A stretch of 64,000 nucleotides of DNA from Alcaligenes parafaecalis (GTDB lineage Bacteria; Pseudomonadota; Gammaproteobacteria; Burkholderiales; Burkholderiaceae_B), in assembly GCF_026344135.1 (NCBI RefSeq), contig NZ_JAPKNA010000001.1:124001-188000 (forward strand), read 5' to 3'. The notes beneath the pieces were generated by a model. That model worked only from the letters and a program-made list of their open reading frames with translations, made no database searches and was not told where the DNA came from. The translations under genes were made by a program, and so were the position numbers. Shown piece by piece: positions 52,319 to 60,117 of the stretch. Numbering within the stretch: position 1 is the stretch's first letter; every line of letters begins with the position of its first letter.

Positions 52319-54850
52319 TTAGTAGGCCGCTCGTATGGACAGAAGCACGTTTCTCGGCGCTCCGTAATAGTTGTTTTTGCCGTTTTCCCCCAGCCCCGCG
52401 TAATACCGTTTGTCGAATAGGTTGTTGACATTGAGGGTTGCACTAAGTGATTTGCTAAGGTCATAGCGCACACTGGCATTGACAACGGTATAGCCACCTT
52501 GGCGGGAGTTATAGGGGGCTGAGGCGAAGTTGCCATTGCCCACATCGACGAATGCTTCTCCACTGACTGAGCTGCGGCTTTGTACGATTAGGCCAGCACC
52601 TAGCGTCCATCTCTCGTTTACCTGAGGCAAACGATAAGTCGTCCAAATTTTGAACAGATGGCTTGGAGTGTTTTTGGCGTATCTCTGCCCGGTTTGCTTG
52701 TTTCTATTATGGTTATAGGTATAGCCGGCATATATTTGCCAGTTCGGGTAGAGTTCGCCATTCAATTCAAGATCTATCCCTTCGCTGAGGACGTTGCCTT
52801 GTTCCACATAGCAGCAGGAGCTGCCATTGTCGGGGTTGGCGTTGTTCGGATAGCGTCCATCTGCGGCGGCCTCGCCCTTGCGTTGGGTGTAGTAGAGTGC
52901 AGCGGCGGAGTTTAGTTTGCCATCAAGATGTGTACCCTTTAAGCCCCATTCATAGGTGCGCCCTGTGATAGGGTTTAACGGCTTGCCCGGTAATGGGCCT
53001 GCAAGAAATCCTGCCTGGGGCTTGTAGATTTCTGCGTAGCTCAGGTAGGTGCTCCAGTCCGGATTGAGGTCATATATCAGAGATCCAAACAAGGTCACGA
53101 CGCCATTGTCGACAAAGCGCCGTTGATCAACCCAGTTGGTGCTGCCATTTTCGGTAATACCTGAGCGGTTCAGAAAGTATTTGTAGTTGCTGTAGCGAAC
53201 CCCTCCGATTACATGGAGTGGATCCGATACCGATATCTTCAGGCGTGCATAAGCGCCACTGCGCTCCTCGCCGTATTCCGGGAAATTGGTGTAGGCCGTT
53301 CCGGGGCCAAAAGTGGGTGTATTGGGCTCGGGCCAGTAGGCCTGGGCCAGACGGGCCAGATTAACGGTGCCTCCCCCGGTCAAAGGAGCGCTTTTAGCCT
53401 GGGCTTGGTGCTTGCTGTAATCTGCCCCGATGAGCCAGTCATGCGATCTTTCCAGCAGAGTGAAGTTTCCTGACAGATTGGCATCAAGCTGGTTTTGGTA
53501 GCCCTCAGTACGAAAGTACGCGCCTGTATATGTCAGGCCGTCCAGGGTAAGTGGATCGATCGCCCCATTTAAATAGCCAGTCTTGCTGTTGTAGTGCTGT
53601 GCTGAATGGGTGGCGCTCAGTACAAACTTCCAGTCGTTCTCGAAGCGGTGGGTCAAATCCCCAAACACCTCCCAGCTTTCATGGTTTTTTCGACTCCAAT
53701 CGGTTGCCAGGCTCGTGCTGCGCGGTAAGCCAATATCTTCGCCCGTGTTGTAGCGTGGCAAGCCGAAATACCACGGTACTTCCTGACGTTTCTCGTGGCT
53801 GCCTCCCAGCATAAGTGTGGTGCGTGAGCTCAGATCGGTCTCCAGGACGCCGTAGATGGTATGCCCCGAGGCTTTGCTCGTATCAAAAAAGTAGTCGCGA
53901 GTATCCGTGGCAGCCACAAGGCGAGCTCGGATTTTGCCGGTCTGGTCGATAGGGGTGCTGATGTCTGCCATCAGGCGGGCCGTATTCCAGCTTCCTGCAG
54001 AGGCGTTTGCTTGCAGACGAAGGTAGTCCGTGGGGCGCTTGCGGGCCAGGCTAATGGTTCCGCCTGGCTCACCTGCACCGGTGTACAGACCGTCGGCACC
54101 GCGTAGTATCTCGATACGCTCGTATTTGACCAGGTCGGGGTCGGCGATGAAGTCGTTCCTGCCCAAAGCGGCGATCGCTCCTCCATCGATCCGAATATCG
54201 CTTATCTGAAAGCCGCGCGAATAATACTTTCCGCCTATGGAGTCTTCATGTTGCACCACAGTGACACCGACCGCATTATTCATTGCATCGGACAGGTTAC
54301 TCATTCCGCGGTCCTCAATTTGCTGGGCGGTAATGACTGTGACCGATTGCGGTATTTCTTTTAGGGATTGTTTATCTTTGTACAGACTGGTCCCTGTTGC
54401 GGCGTAGGAACCCGAGTCTTCCGTCACAAGGTCCCGGTGCCCAGTTACTTGAACGGGGTCCAGTTGTCTGGTCTCAAGGTTTTTCCACAGATCTACGTTA
54501 TTACCGCGGCGTGTGTATTGAATCCCTGTGCCCCTCAGTAGGTGACGAAGTGCATCCTCGGCTGTCAGGGTATCGTTGAGGGGTTGGGTATGTAAGTCCC
54601 GCACCAAGTCTGAGGTATAGATAAACCGTAATGTGGTTTGTTGTCCCAGTTGCAGTAGCGCGTTATCGAGCGAGCTGGCAGGGATCGTGATGTGTATTGC
54701 GGTGCTCTGGGCCTGTGCGGTGAGGGGGGGAACAAACGAAATAACGCTAGTAAGTAAAACGAGACTTCTTGCGTTGGTAATCGAAAAACATTGAGCTATA
54801 TAGCGCCGGGCAGCTTGTACCCGGTACGGCAAAGAAGTCTTGTGCTTCAC
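52319..54850 (-). CDS. TonB-dependent siderophore receptor with STN domain, module 3
   Basis: An 843-residue outer-membrane receptor. Signal segment, STN domain (HITIPASSLDNALLQLGQQTTLRFIYTSDLVRDLH), plug (LKEIPQSVTVITAQQIEDRGMSNLSDAMNN, RIEILRGADGLYTGAGEPGGTISLARKRPT) and a barrel ending SIRAAY. The IPQSVTV and GADGLYTGAGEPGG strings mark ferric-siderophore receptors of the FpvA/FhuE type. An extra loop Cys pair (SSCCYVEQ) is present. GTG start with GAGGAC upstream. Upstream FecI/FecR should control it, and PepSY cassette A follows. Confidence 0.92.
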   Translation of the reverse strand: MKHKTSLPYRVQAARRYIAQCFSITNARSLVLLTSVISFVPPLTAQAQSTAIHITIPASSLDNALLQLGQQTTLRFIYTSDLVRDLHTQPLNDTLTAEDALRHLLRGTGIQYTRRGNNVDLWKNLETRQLDPVQVTGHRDLVTEDSGSYAATGTSLYKDKQSLKEIPQSVTVITAQQIEDRGMSNLSDAMNNAVGVTVVQHEDSIGGKYYSRGFQISDIRIDGGAIAALGRNDFIADPDLVKYERIEILRGADGLYTGAGEPGGTISLARKRPTDYLRLQANASAGSWNTARLMADISTPIDQTGKIRARLVAATDTRDYFFDTSKASGHTIYGVLETDLSSRTTLMLGGSHEKRQEVPWYFGLPRYNTGEDIGLPRSTSLATDWSRKNHESWEVFGDLTHRFENDWKFVLSATHSAQHYNSKTGYLNGAIDPLTLDGLTYTGAYFRTEGYQNQLDANLSGNFTLLERSHDWLIGADYSKHQAQAKSAPLTGGGTVNLARLAQAYWPEPNTPTFGPGTAYTNFPEYGEERSGAYARLKISVSDPLHVIGGVRYSNYKYFLNRSGITENGSTNWVDQRRFVDNGVVTLFGSLIYDLNPDWSTYLSYAEIYKPQAGFLAGPLPGKPLNPITGRTYEWGLKGTHLDGKLNSAAALYYTQRKGEAAADGRYPNNANPDNGSSCCYVEQGNVLSEGIDLELNGELYPNWQIYAGYTYNHNRNKQTGQRYAKNTPSHLFKIWTTYRLPQVNERWTLGAGLIVQSRSSVSGEAFVDVGNGNFASAPYNSRQGGYTVVNASVRYDLSKSLSATLNVNNLFDKRYYAGLGENGKNNYYGAPRNVLLSIRAAY

Positions 54851-55111
54851 GAAATGTCCTCAGGCATGAAGAGTAGAGCGCGTGATGCGCTAACTGTTTG
54901 GCGAAAGGAACATTGCAGTCTTGCTATTGAATGTGAGCCCTTCAATTAGTAAGACGGGCTGTGCAGATAAAAACCTGACTGGCTAACTCAGATTAAATTG
55001 TAAAAAAGAATTATTCGTATTTTTGTGTCTGTGCTGGGGATGGATCCGATGAGTGCGTGAAAGCCGTTCAGTTTCGATTCCCGTTTGATCCAGATGCTTG
55101 GATTATCAGGC

Positions 55112-56107
55112 TTAGCGCTGTAGTCCCAGGTTCGTGCCACCATCCGCGCGTGGGGATAGGGTTATTGCCACCTGTTTTTGCAAGGACTGAAGAAAGCCAT
55201 CGGCATCTTCGATACTGAAAACGCCGCTTATCGGTATGCGTTTCAGAGCTTTGTCTTGAAGGTGCAAGGGATGCGTTAAGTAGCGGTTCATTTCCTGTAC
55301 CACCTGCTCCAAGGCTTGCCCCTGAAAGACAAGCCGTCCGTGTTGCCATGCTGTCAGTGCTGTAACGGAGGCTGCCTGAACATTGAACGGGGCGCCCGGA
55401 GAGAAGCGGGCCAACATCCCCGAAGCGAGATCAGCTTGTTGTCTGTTCCACCAGGGCCCTGACTGCAGATGGACGGAGCCGGATTCGACTGCGACGGCGG
55501 TATGCTGGCTTTCGTGACGCACCGAGAATACTGTACCTGTAACGCGCACATCTACTGTGCCAGCGTGAACCAGAAATGGGCGGGCGGAATTCTTGGTCAC
55601 CGTGAAGAGGGCCTCACCAGTCAGCAGCTCAACTTCACGGCGGGTTGCGTAATACCGTATCCGTACTTCGGTATCGACATTCAGCAGAATGCTTGAGCCA
55701 TCAGGTAGGTCTGCCTGCCTTTGCTCACCGCGAGTGGTGAGATAGTGTAGTTCCTGCTCAGGTTGCTCTGAGTCCTTTGCGTAAAGTAGAGCTGTGCTGA
55801 CTGCTGCCACAGCACACAAGGCGCTGGTGCCAAGCAGAAAACGGCGTTTTGAGTCTGAAGGGGAGGTTTTCTTGAAAGGATGGGGTTCGGTCATCAATGC
55901 TTGCAGGTCCGTATTGGACAGCATGCTGGTGGCTTGCCAGATCTCACTAAGTGCTTGATATTCCTTTTCATTATTTGGGCTGGCTTGACGCCAGTGCTGA
56001 AATGCTTCGTGCTCGGCCCTGGTCAAATTACCGGAATGAATGCGTGCAAACCAGTACGAGGCGGCTGCGCGTGGCTGGTTCGGGAACGTCAGATATTCAG
56101 TCTTCAT
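55112..56107 (-). CDS. FecR-type anti-sigma regulator, module 3
   Basis: A 331-residue regulator with the same layout as the module 2 FecR: QPRAAASYWFARIHSGNLTRAEHEAFQHWR in the cytoplasm, a helix (RRFLLGTSALCAVAAVSTALLYA), periplasmic FecR domain (QADLPDGSSILLNVDTEVRIRY, REVELLTGEALFTVTKNSARPF, VTGTVFSVRHES), GPWWNRQQADLASGMLA and a C-terminal STN-like part. ATG 56107 is chosen to match module 2. It lies between the sigma factor and the receptor. 261 bases separate it from the receptor gene and hold no recognised element. Confidence 0.92.
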   Translation of the reverse strand: MKTEYLTFPNQPRAAASYWFARIHSGNLTRAEHEAFQHWRQASPNNEKEYQALSEIWQATSMLSNTDLQALMTEPHPFKKTSPSDSKRRFLLGTSALCAVAAVSTALLYAKDSEQPEQELHYLTTRGEQRQADLPDGSSILLNVDTEVRIRYYATRREVELLTGEALFTVTKNSARPFLVHAGTVDVRVTGTVFSVRHESQHTAVAVESGSVHLQSGPWWNRQQADLASGMLARFSPGAPFNVQAASVTALTAWQHGRLVFQGQALEQVVQEMNRYLTHPLHLQDKALKRIPISGVFSIEDADGFLQSLQKQVAITLSPRADGGTNLGLQR

Positions 56108-56191
56108 AATGGGGCCTGGGCCGATGGAGGAAGGGCGATCAAATTTTTTCTCCTCCATCTGAGAGGGCGTACTAGGTGGAAAAACACGGGC

Positions 56192-56698
56192 CTATTGTGA
56201 TGCATATTTTTGCATGCGCTCGCGCAAATGCCGCGCGGCACGGATCATGTGTTTTTCCACCATATTGACGGAAATACCCAATTGTTGCGCAATCTCTTGT
56301 TGGCTATAGCCTTCCAGCTTATGTAACAGGAAGACTTGCCTGCCTCGTAAGGGAAGTTCGGCCAGTGCCGTCTTGAGCGATTCGAGTAATTGTGTGGTGC
56401 GTACCTGAGAATCCGGATCGGTCAGGGCGGGGTGTAATTCTTCCTTTAACTCGTGCAAAGGAACGATGTCCATGAGACGGGTTCGCCTGTGTTGATCAAT
56501 CAGGCGGTTACGCACGCTTTGGTGCAGATAAGCCTTGGGGTTCAACATCGTGCTGGCATTGCTCTCGAGCAGATGGAGCATGGCATCGTGGGTGGCATCT
56601 TCGGCGTCTTGCCGACTATCCGCCCGGCGTGCCCATGAGCCAATGAGCTCGCTGTAAAAAGTGAGCCATGGTTTCTTTGGAGCAGACCGGTCAGACAT
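56192..56698 (-). CDS. FecI-type ECF sigma factor, module 3
   Basis: A 168-residue ECF sigma factor. Region 2: KKPWLTFYSELIGSWARRADSRQDAEDATHDAMLHLLE and LHQSVRNRLIDQHRR. Region 4: GRQVFLLHKLEGYSQQEIAQQLGISVNMVEKHMIRAARHLRERM. Closest relative in the window is the module 2 factor at 35990-36502. ATG 56698 is chosen by alignment with it. A Fur-type box is just upstream. Confidence 0.92.
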   Translation of the reverse strand: MSDRSAPKKPWLTFYSELIGSWARRADSRQDAEDATHDAMLHLLESNASTMLNPKAYLHQSVRNRLIDQHRRTRLMDIVPLHELKEELHPALTDPDSQVRTTQLLESLKTALAELPLRGRQVFLLHKLEGYSQQEIAQQLGISVNMVEKHMIRAARHLRERMQKYASQ

Positions 56699-56735
56699 GT
56701 GGGGGGCGAGGACAGGAGGGATAGAGTAACTCTGC

Positions 56736-56758
56736 AATAATAGCAATGATTCTTATTT
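56736..56758 (-). promoter_or_regulatory. Fur-type box upstream of fec module 3
   Basis: Plus strand AATAATAGCAATGATTCTTA followed by TTT. It matches 21 of 23 bases with the element at 59934 and shares the core of the box at 35934. It lies about 40 bases upstream of the sigma factor start. Confidence 0.7.
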
Positions 56759-56814
56759 GCAGTTTTTGTTTTCTATGCTGGTGTTGCTTTTCAGATTGTT
56801 TTGCATGTTTGCAA

Positions 56815-56881
56815 TAGCCGTCGGCTTAATTTGGATTTTGGGATACCCAAAGCCCGTCCGGCAGGCGCGACGTCCTGATCA
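56815..56881 (-). pseudogene. relic of a LysR-type helix-turn-helix coding segment
   Basis: On the minus strand this reads SDQDVAPAGRALGIPKSKLS and RRL, almost identical to APAGRALGIPKSKLSRRI of the LysR gene at 46694-47632. DNA identity is high over about 50 bases (same CCCAAAGCCCGTCCGGC block). Flanking sequence does not continue the family and there is no start or usable frame, so it is a fragment left by deletion or duplication between the module 3 sigma factor and the DUF3325 fusion gene. Confidence 0.7.
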
Positions 56882-56904
56882 CTCAAGGCCGCAGAGCGCT
56901 TTTC

Positions 56905-57777
56905 TTAAAGGTTTTTCTGAATAAAAGCCGCTGTTGCAGGCGACACCTGGTGGAAGTCAAAAGCCTGGTGATAGAGTTCGCCGTTCTTGGCCTCTACCGT
57001 TAACCACAACTGATGCTCCAATTCACTGTCATGCGGGATGGTAATGTCGACTGCGCGTGTCCAACGTACGCCGCCAAAGGCCTGCCGGGGTGAGGGCTTG
57101 CTGTCCGGTTTGCGAATTTGCAGGTAGGCGCTGCGTATGGCGGTATCGCAGCTTTCACAAAACCGAATCTGGAAGCTCTTGGTGTGGTGAGGGCCGGTGC
57201 CGGAGAGGACGGGGGCGTGCTCATTGGTTTCGGCCAGGACAAAGGGCCACGGGCCAATCTGGCCTTGCAGGGCATCCGCCCGAAAGATGGGGGCGGGTCC
57301 CAGTTGGGCCAGGTAAATGGCAAAGGCGGCAGGGATTGCCAGCAAGCTGCTAGCAAAAATCAGATTGCGTGGGGCGAGGCTGAATGGTGCTTTGGCTGCT
57401 GAGGGGACCGTTTCCTGGGGAGTGGGGCTTGGCTCTGCTGCTCCCGCTTTGGCAACAGGAGCAGGGCGAGCCCGTACCGGCTTTTTCTCTTGCCAAGGCC
57501 ACCAAGGTAGATAGAAGGTCAAGCCTGCGCCTGCCACGGTGAGCCAGCCCAACCAGGACACCACGCCCATGCTGGCGCCCCAGCCTTGTATGCACAGTAC
57601 GAGCGCCAGCACCAGCAAAGGCCAGCCCAGGACACGAAAGAGCAGGCGTTCGCGTTGGGAGGGTGTGTGGTGCAGCAGAAACTCGCCTTGTCGATCACTG
57701 GCCAGCGCCAGGCAGATAAAGCCCGCCAGGCTGTTGATAAAAACGGCCAGATTCAGCCATAAACTGGTGTTGATCAT
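56905..57777 (-). CDS. DUF3325 protein with extra periplasmic domain, cassette B
   Basis: A 290-residue protein. The first 105 residues match the cassette A DUF3325 protein (NLAVFINSLAGFICLALASDRQGEFLL, WLGWLTVAGAGLTFYLPWWPWQEKK). A Pro/Ala linker, another helix (LIFASSLLAIPAAFAIYLAQLG) and about 115 residues of a beta-rich domain follow, with a CESC motif (RFCESCDTAIRSAYLQIRKP) and GGVRWTRAVDITIP. The extra domain is not recognised; the Cys pair suggests metal or redox chemistry outside the membrane. ATG 57777 overlaps the previous stop. Confidence 0.82.
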   Translation of the reverse strand: MINTSLWLNLAVFINSLAGFICLALASDRQGEFLLHHTPSQRERLLFRVLGWPLLVLALVLCIQGWGASMGVVSWLGWLTVAGAGLTFYLPWWPWQEKKPVRARPAPVAKAGAAEPSPTPQETVPSAAKAPFSLAPRNLIFASSLLAIPAAFAIYLAQLGPAPIFRADALQGQIGPWPFVLAETNEHAPVLSGTGPHHTKSFQIRFCESCDTAIRSAYLQIRKPDSKPSPRQAFGGVRWTRAVDITIPHDSELEHQLWLTVEAKNGELYHQAFDFHQVSPATAAFIQKNL

Positions 57778-58070
57778 GACACGGCTCCCGCAGGGATCAG
57801 CAAGAAGCTCAGCAAGGCGATCAAGGCGGTCGGTAATACCATGCCCACCCAGGCCCGGGTGGCGCTTCTGGTGCTGAACACCCACATCACTGCGATGGTG
57901 TACCAGACAAAGCTCAGCATATTGGTGGCTAGCACGGCCTGACCTTTAGGCAGGGGCCAGAGCAAGGTCAGCAAGACTGTCGCGGCAGAAGCCAGGGCGT
58001 AGCCGCCGATCGTGGCCGCCACAATGCGCGACAGCACTTGAAGGCGATAGTTTGCAGTCAGTCTACTCAC
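57774..58070 (-). CDS. DUF3649 membrane protein, cassette B
   Basis: A 98-residue membrane protein, paralogue of the cassette A copy: NYRLQVLSRIVAATIGGYALASAATVLLTLLWPLP, LSFVWYTIAVMWVFSTRSATRAW, VLPTALIALLSFLLIPAGAVS. GTG 58070 is chosen: AGGAG upstream, GTGA overlap with the stop of the PepSY gene, and the protein then has the same length as its paralogue. Confidence 0.82.
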   Translation of the reverse strand: MSRLTANYRLQVLSRIVAATIGGYALASAATVLLTLLWPLPKGQAVLATNMLSFVWYTIAVMWVFSTRSATRAWVGMVLPTALIALLSFLLIPAGAVS

Positions 58071-59725
58071 GAGTTCACTCCTGCGGTTTGCAAACGGGCT
58101 GGTGCAGTGGCTTTTTGCTGCAGGCTGGCAATGTGCCATTTGCGTTTCATTTTGATGGCGATGTAGGCAAAGGTGGCGGCCAGTCCCAGCATGGTCAGGT
58201 CAAAGCCTGCCAAACCCCAGTCGCCGTAGGGCAAGGTGATGCCCAGGTGACGATCGGTAGTCAGCATGTTCAGAACGGGGATCAGGGCATAGGCGGCGGT
58301 CGTTAGCCACAGCAGTTCCAGCCAGGCACGTTTCAAAGGACGCCAGCTTGCGAACAGGAAGGACCAGCCCCAGACCAGAAAGAGTGCATGAAACTCCCAG
58401 GCAGCGCGGTCGGCCATGGTGACGGGCAAGAGGCGGTTGGCCCAGAAGTAGGCGGCCAGACCCAGCGGTAAACCTGCCAGTGTTCCGGCATTCAGGATCT
58501 CGATCAGACGCAGGCCAGCCGCATCAAAGCGCTCGGCTACGCTTAGCGTGCTGGCCTTGGCCATACGTTTTTGATGCTGGGTACGTCGTTTGACAGTCCA
58601 GAGCACCAGGCCCGTTCCGATCACGGCGCAGCCTAACAGGCCAGAAATAAAGTACAGCCAGCGCATCCACCATTCGGCAAACACGCCTTCATGCAAAGCC
58701 AGTAAAACGCGGTGGGTATCCCCGGTCAGATTGCTCGTGTCTTCCGGTTCCATGGCGCTACCGTCGATAGCGTTAAAGCGCAGCGTTTCAGCACGGGTCC
58801 AGTACACGCCTGTGACGCCGGTGCGGCGCAGCTCGACATAGGCCTGGCTGTCTTGCGGATGCGTAATCTGGATCGAGGCAATGCTGTTCTTGCCCCATTG
58901 CTGCTCGGCGCTTTGCATCATCTCGCTCAGTGAGGCTTGGGGCAGGAACACCGGCAGGAAAGCGCGGTTCTGAAAGCGAATATCCTGGAAGTAGGCTTGT
59001 CGGCCCGCTTCTGTGGCGCCATACATCACGTCCCGCCCGGCAGGCATATAGATGGACATGAAAAAGATCAGGCCCGTGTAGGTAATCATCAGGAAAAAGG
59101 GCAGGGACATCACGCTGACAATATTGTGTGCGTCCAGCCAGGAACGCTGCCCCTTGCCGGGTCTGAAGGTAAAGAAATCGGTAAAGATTTTCTTGTGCGT
59201 GACGACCCCTGTGATCACGGCCAGCAGCATCAGCATGGTGCAGATCCCGACCAGCCAGATGGCAACGGGATAAGGCATGTAATGCAAGGCATAGTGCATG
59301 CGATACAGACCGGTGCCGCCAGCGGTCGTGCGAGGTTCGACCTCGGGCAGAATCTGGCCGGTGGTCGGGTCGAGGTTTTCACCCCCGCGACGTCCGCGTT
59401 GACCCGGTTGAGGCAGTTCTTCCCAGGCAATCGACAGACCCTGTGTAGCTCGTGGATTCAGGGCTTGATGGGGCAGGGTGATCGTCCAGGCCTTAGCTTC
59501 GGGCGCATGCGCTTGAAGCTGCGTCAGGGCCTGATCCAGCATGTGGCTGGACTGCTCGGGCAAGACTTGCGCGGGCAAAGGGCGCTCGGGCTCCATCCAG
59601 CGGGTGATCTCATCATCCACATAACCGGCTGTGCCAGTGACAAAGACAAAAAACAGGATCCAGCCCACCACCAGACCGACCCAAGTATGCAGCCATGCCA
59701 TACATTGGCGAAATGACTCTTTCAC
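58067..59725 (-). CDS. PepSY-TM membrane protein, cassette B
   Basis: A 552-residue paralogue of the cassette A protein, the same length and mostly similar throughout: MAWLHTWVGLVVGWILFFVFVTGTAGYVDDEITRWMEPERPLP, ALHYMPYPVAIWLVGICTMLMLLAVITGVVTHKKIFTDFFTFRPGKGQRSWLDAHN, FFLMITYTGLIFFMSIYMP. The His residues in LHTW and ALHY and DAHN are conserved between the copies and could bind metal or haem. First gene of the cassette B operon; a Fur-type box lies 210 bases upstream. Confidence 0.9.
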   Translation of the reverse strand: MKESFRQCMAWLHTWVGLVVGWILFFVFVTGTAGYVDDEITRWMEPERPLPAQVLPEQSSHMLDQALTQLQAHAPEAKAWTITLPHQALNPRATQGLSIAWEELPQPGQRGRRGGENLDPTTGQILPEVEPRTTAGGTGLYRMHYALHYMPYPVAIWLVGICTMLMLLAVITGVVTHKKIFTDFFTFRPGKGQRSWLDAHNIVSVMSLPFFLMITYTGLIFFMSIYMPAGRDVMYGATEAGRQAYFQDIRFQNRAFLPVFLPQASLSEMMQSAEQQWGKNSIASIQITHPQDSQAYVELRRTGVTGVYWTRAETLRFNAIDGSAMEPEDTSNLTGDTHRVLLALHEGVFAEWWMRWLYFISGLLGCAVIGTGLVLWTVKRRTQHQKRMAKASTLSVAERFDAAGLRLIEILNAGTLAGLPLGLAAYFWANRLLPVTMADRAAWEFHALFLVWGWSFLFASWRPLKRAWLELLWLTTAAYALIPVLNMLTTDRHLGITLPYGDWGLAGFDLTMLGLAATFAYIAIKMKRKWHIASLQQKATAPARLQTAGVNS

Positions 59726-60056
59726 GCTGACGCGCCTCCTACTTCAACACCGTCTCCGGGTGCTGGATTGATGACCATAAAACCGAGAAAAGCCGTGCTT
59801 GTCTGGCAGCGATGGGTGGCAGATTGAGTCCGCCATTCTTGTAAGCTGCACTCATCACGCAACTCTCGCTTTTCAGGAAACGAGTAGCGGGTGATAGAGA
59901 GGAAAAGAGGGCATCAGGCTTGAACGACCGCGGAATAATAGCAATCATTCTCATTTCGGTGTGGAAATATTCTCGGTTTCAAGGCTTTCTACAGAATTTA
60001 ATGCGGCGCCATAGCTGTTTTGGCGTTTTGCATAGGGGGGCCAGGCATTCCTCAGC
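59726..60056. other. intergenic region upstream of cassette B
   Basis: About 330 bases between the PepSY gene (minus) and the end of the MatC-like gene (minus). It contains the Fur-type box at 59934-59956. No further gene is supported; the 71-codon minus frame at 59739 has no domain. Confidence 0.5.
59934..59956 (-). promoter_or_regulatory. Fur-type box upstream of PepSY cassette B
   Basis: Plus strand AATAATAGCAATCATTCTCA followed by TTT. It matches 21 of 23 bases with the element at 56736 before module 3. Same AATNATTCTCATT core as the boxes at 27152 and 35934 read in the other direction. Confidence 0.7.
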
Positions 60057-60094
60057 AAACCGGCCCCGGATACTGAGGCATCCGGGGCCGGTTT
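60057..60094 (-). terminator. terminator after the MatC-like gene
   Basis: AAACCGGCCCCGGAT and ATCCGGGGCCGGTTT are perfect complements around an eight-base loop; on the minus strand the hairpin ends in GGTTT. It begins 24 bases after the stop codon. Confidence 0.85.
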
Positions 60095-60117
60095 ATACGC
60101 TGCTCGATCAGGTGCGT

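Noticed and set aside
54961..55030. Possible Fur box between fecR and receptor of module 3
   Set aside because: The A/T-rich AAAGAATTATTCGTAT stretch matches the consensus poorly and lacks the shared core.
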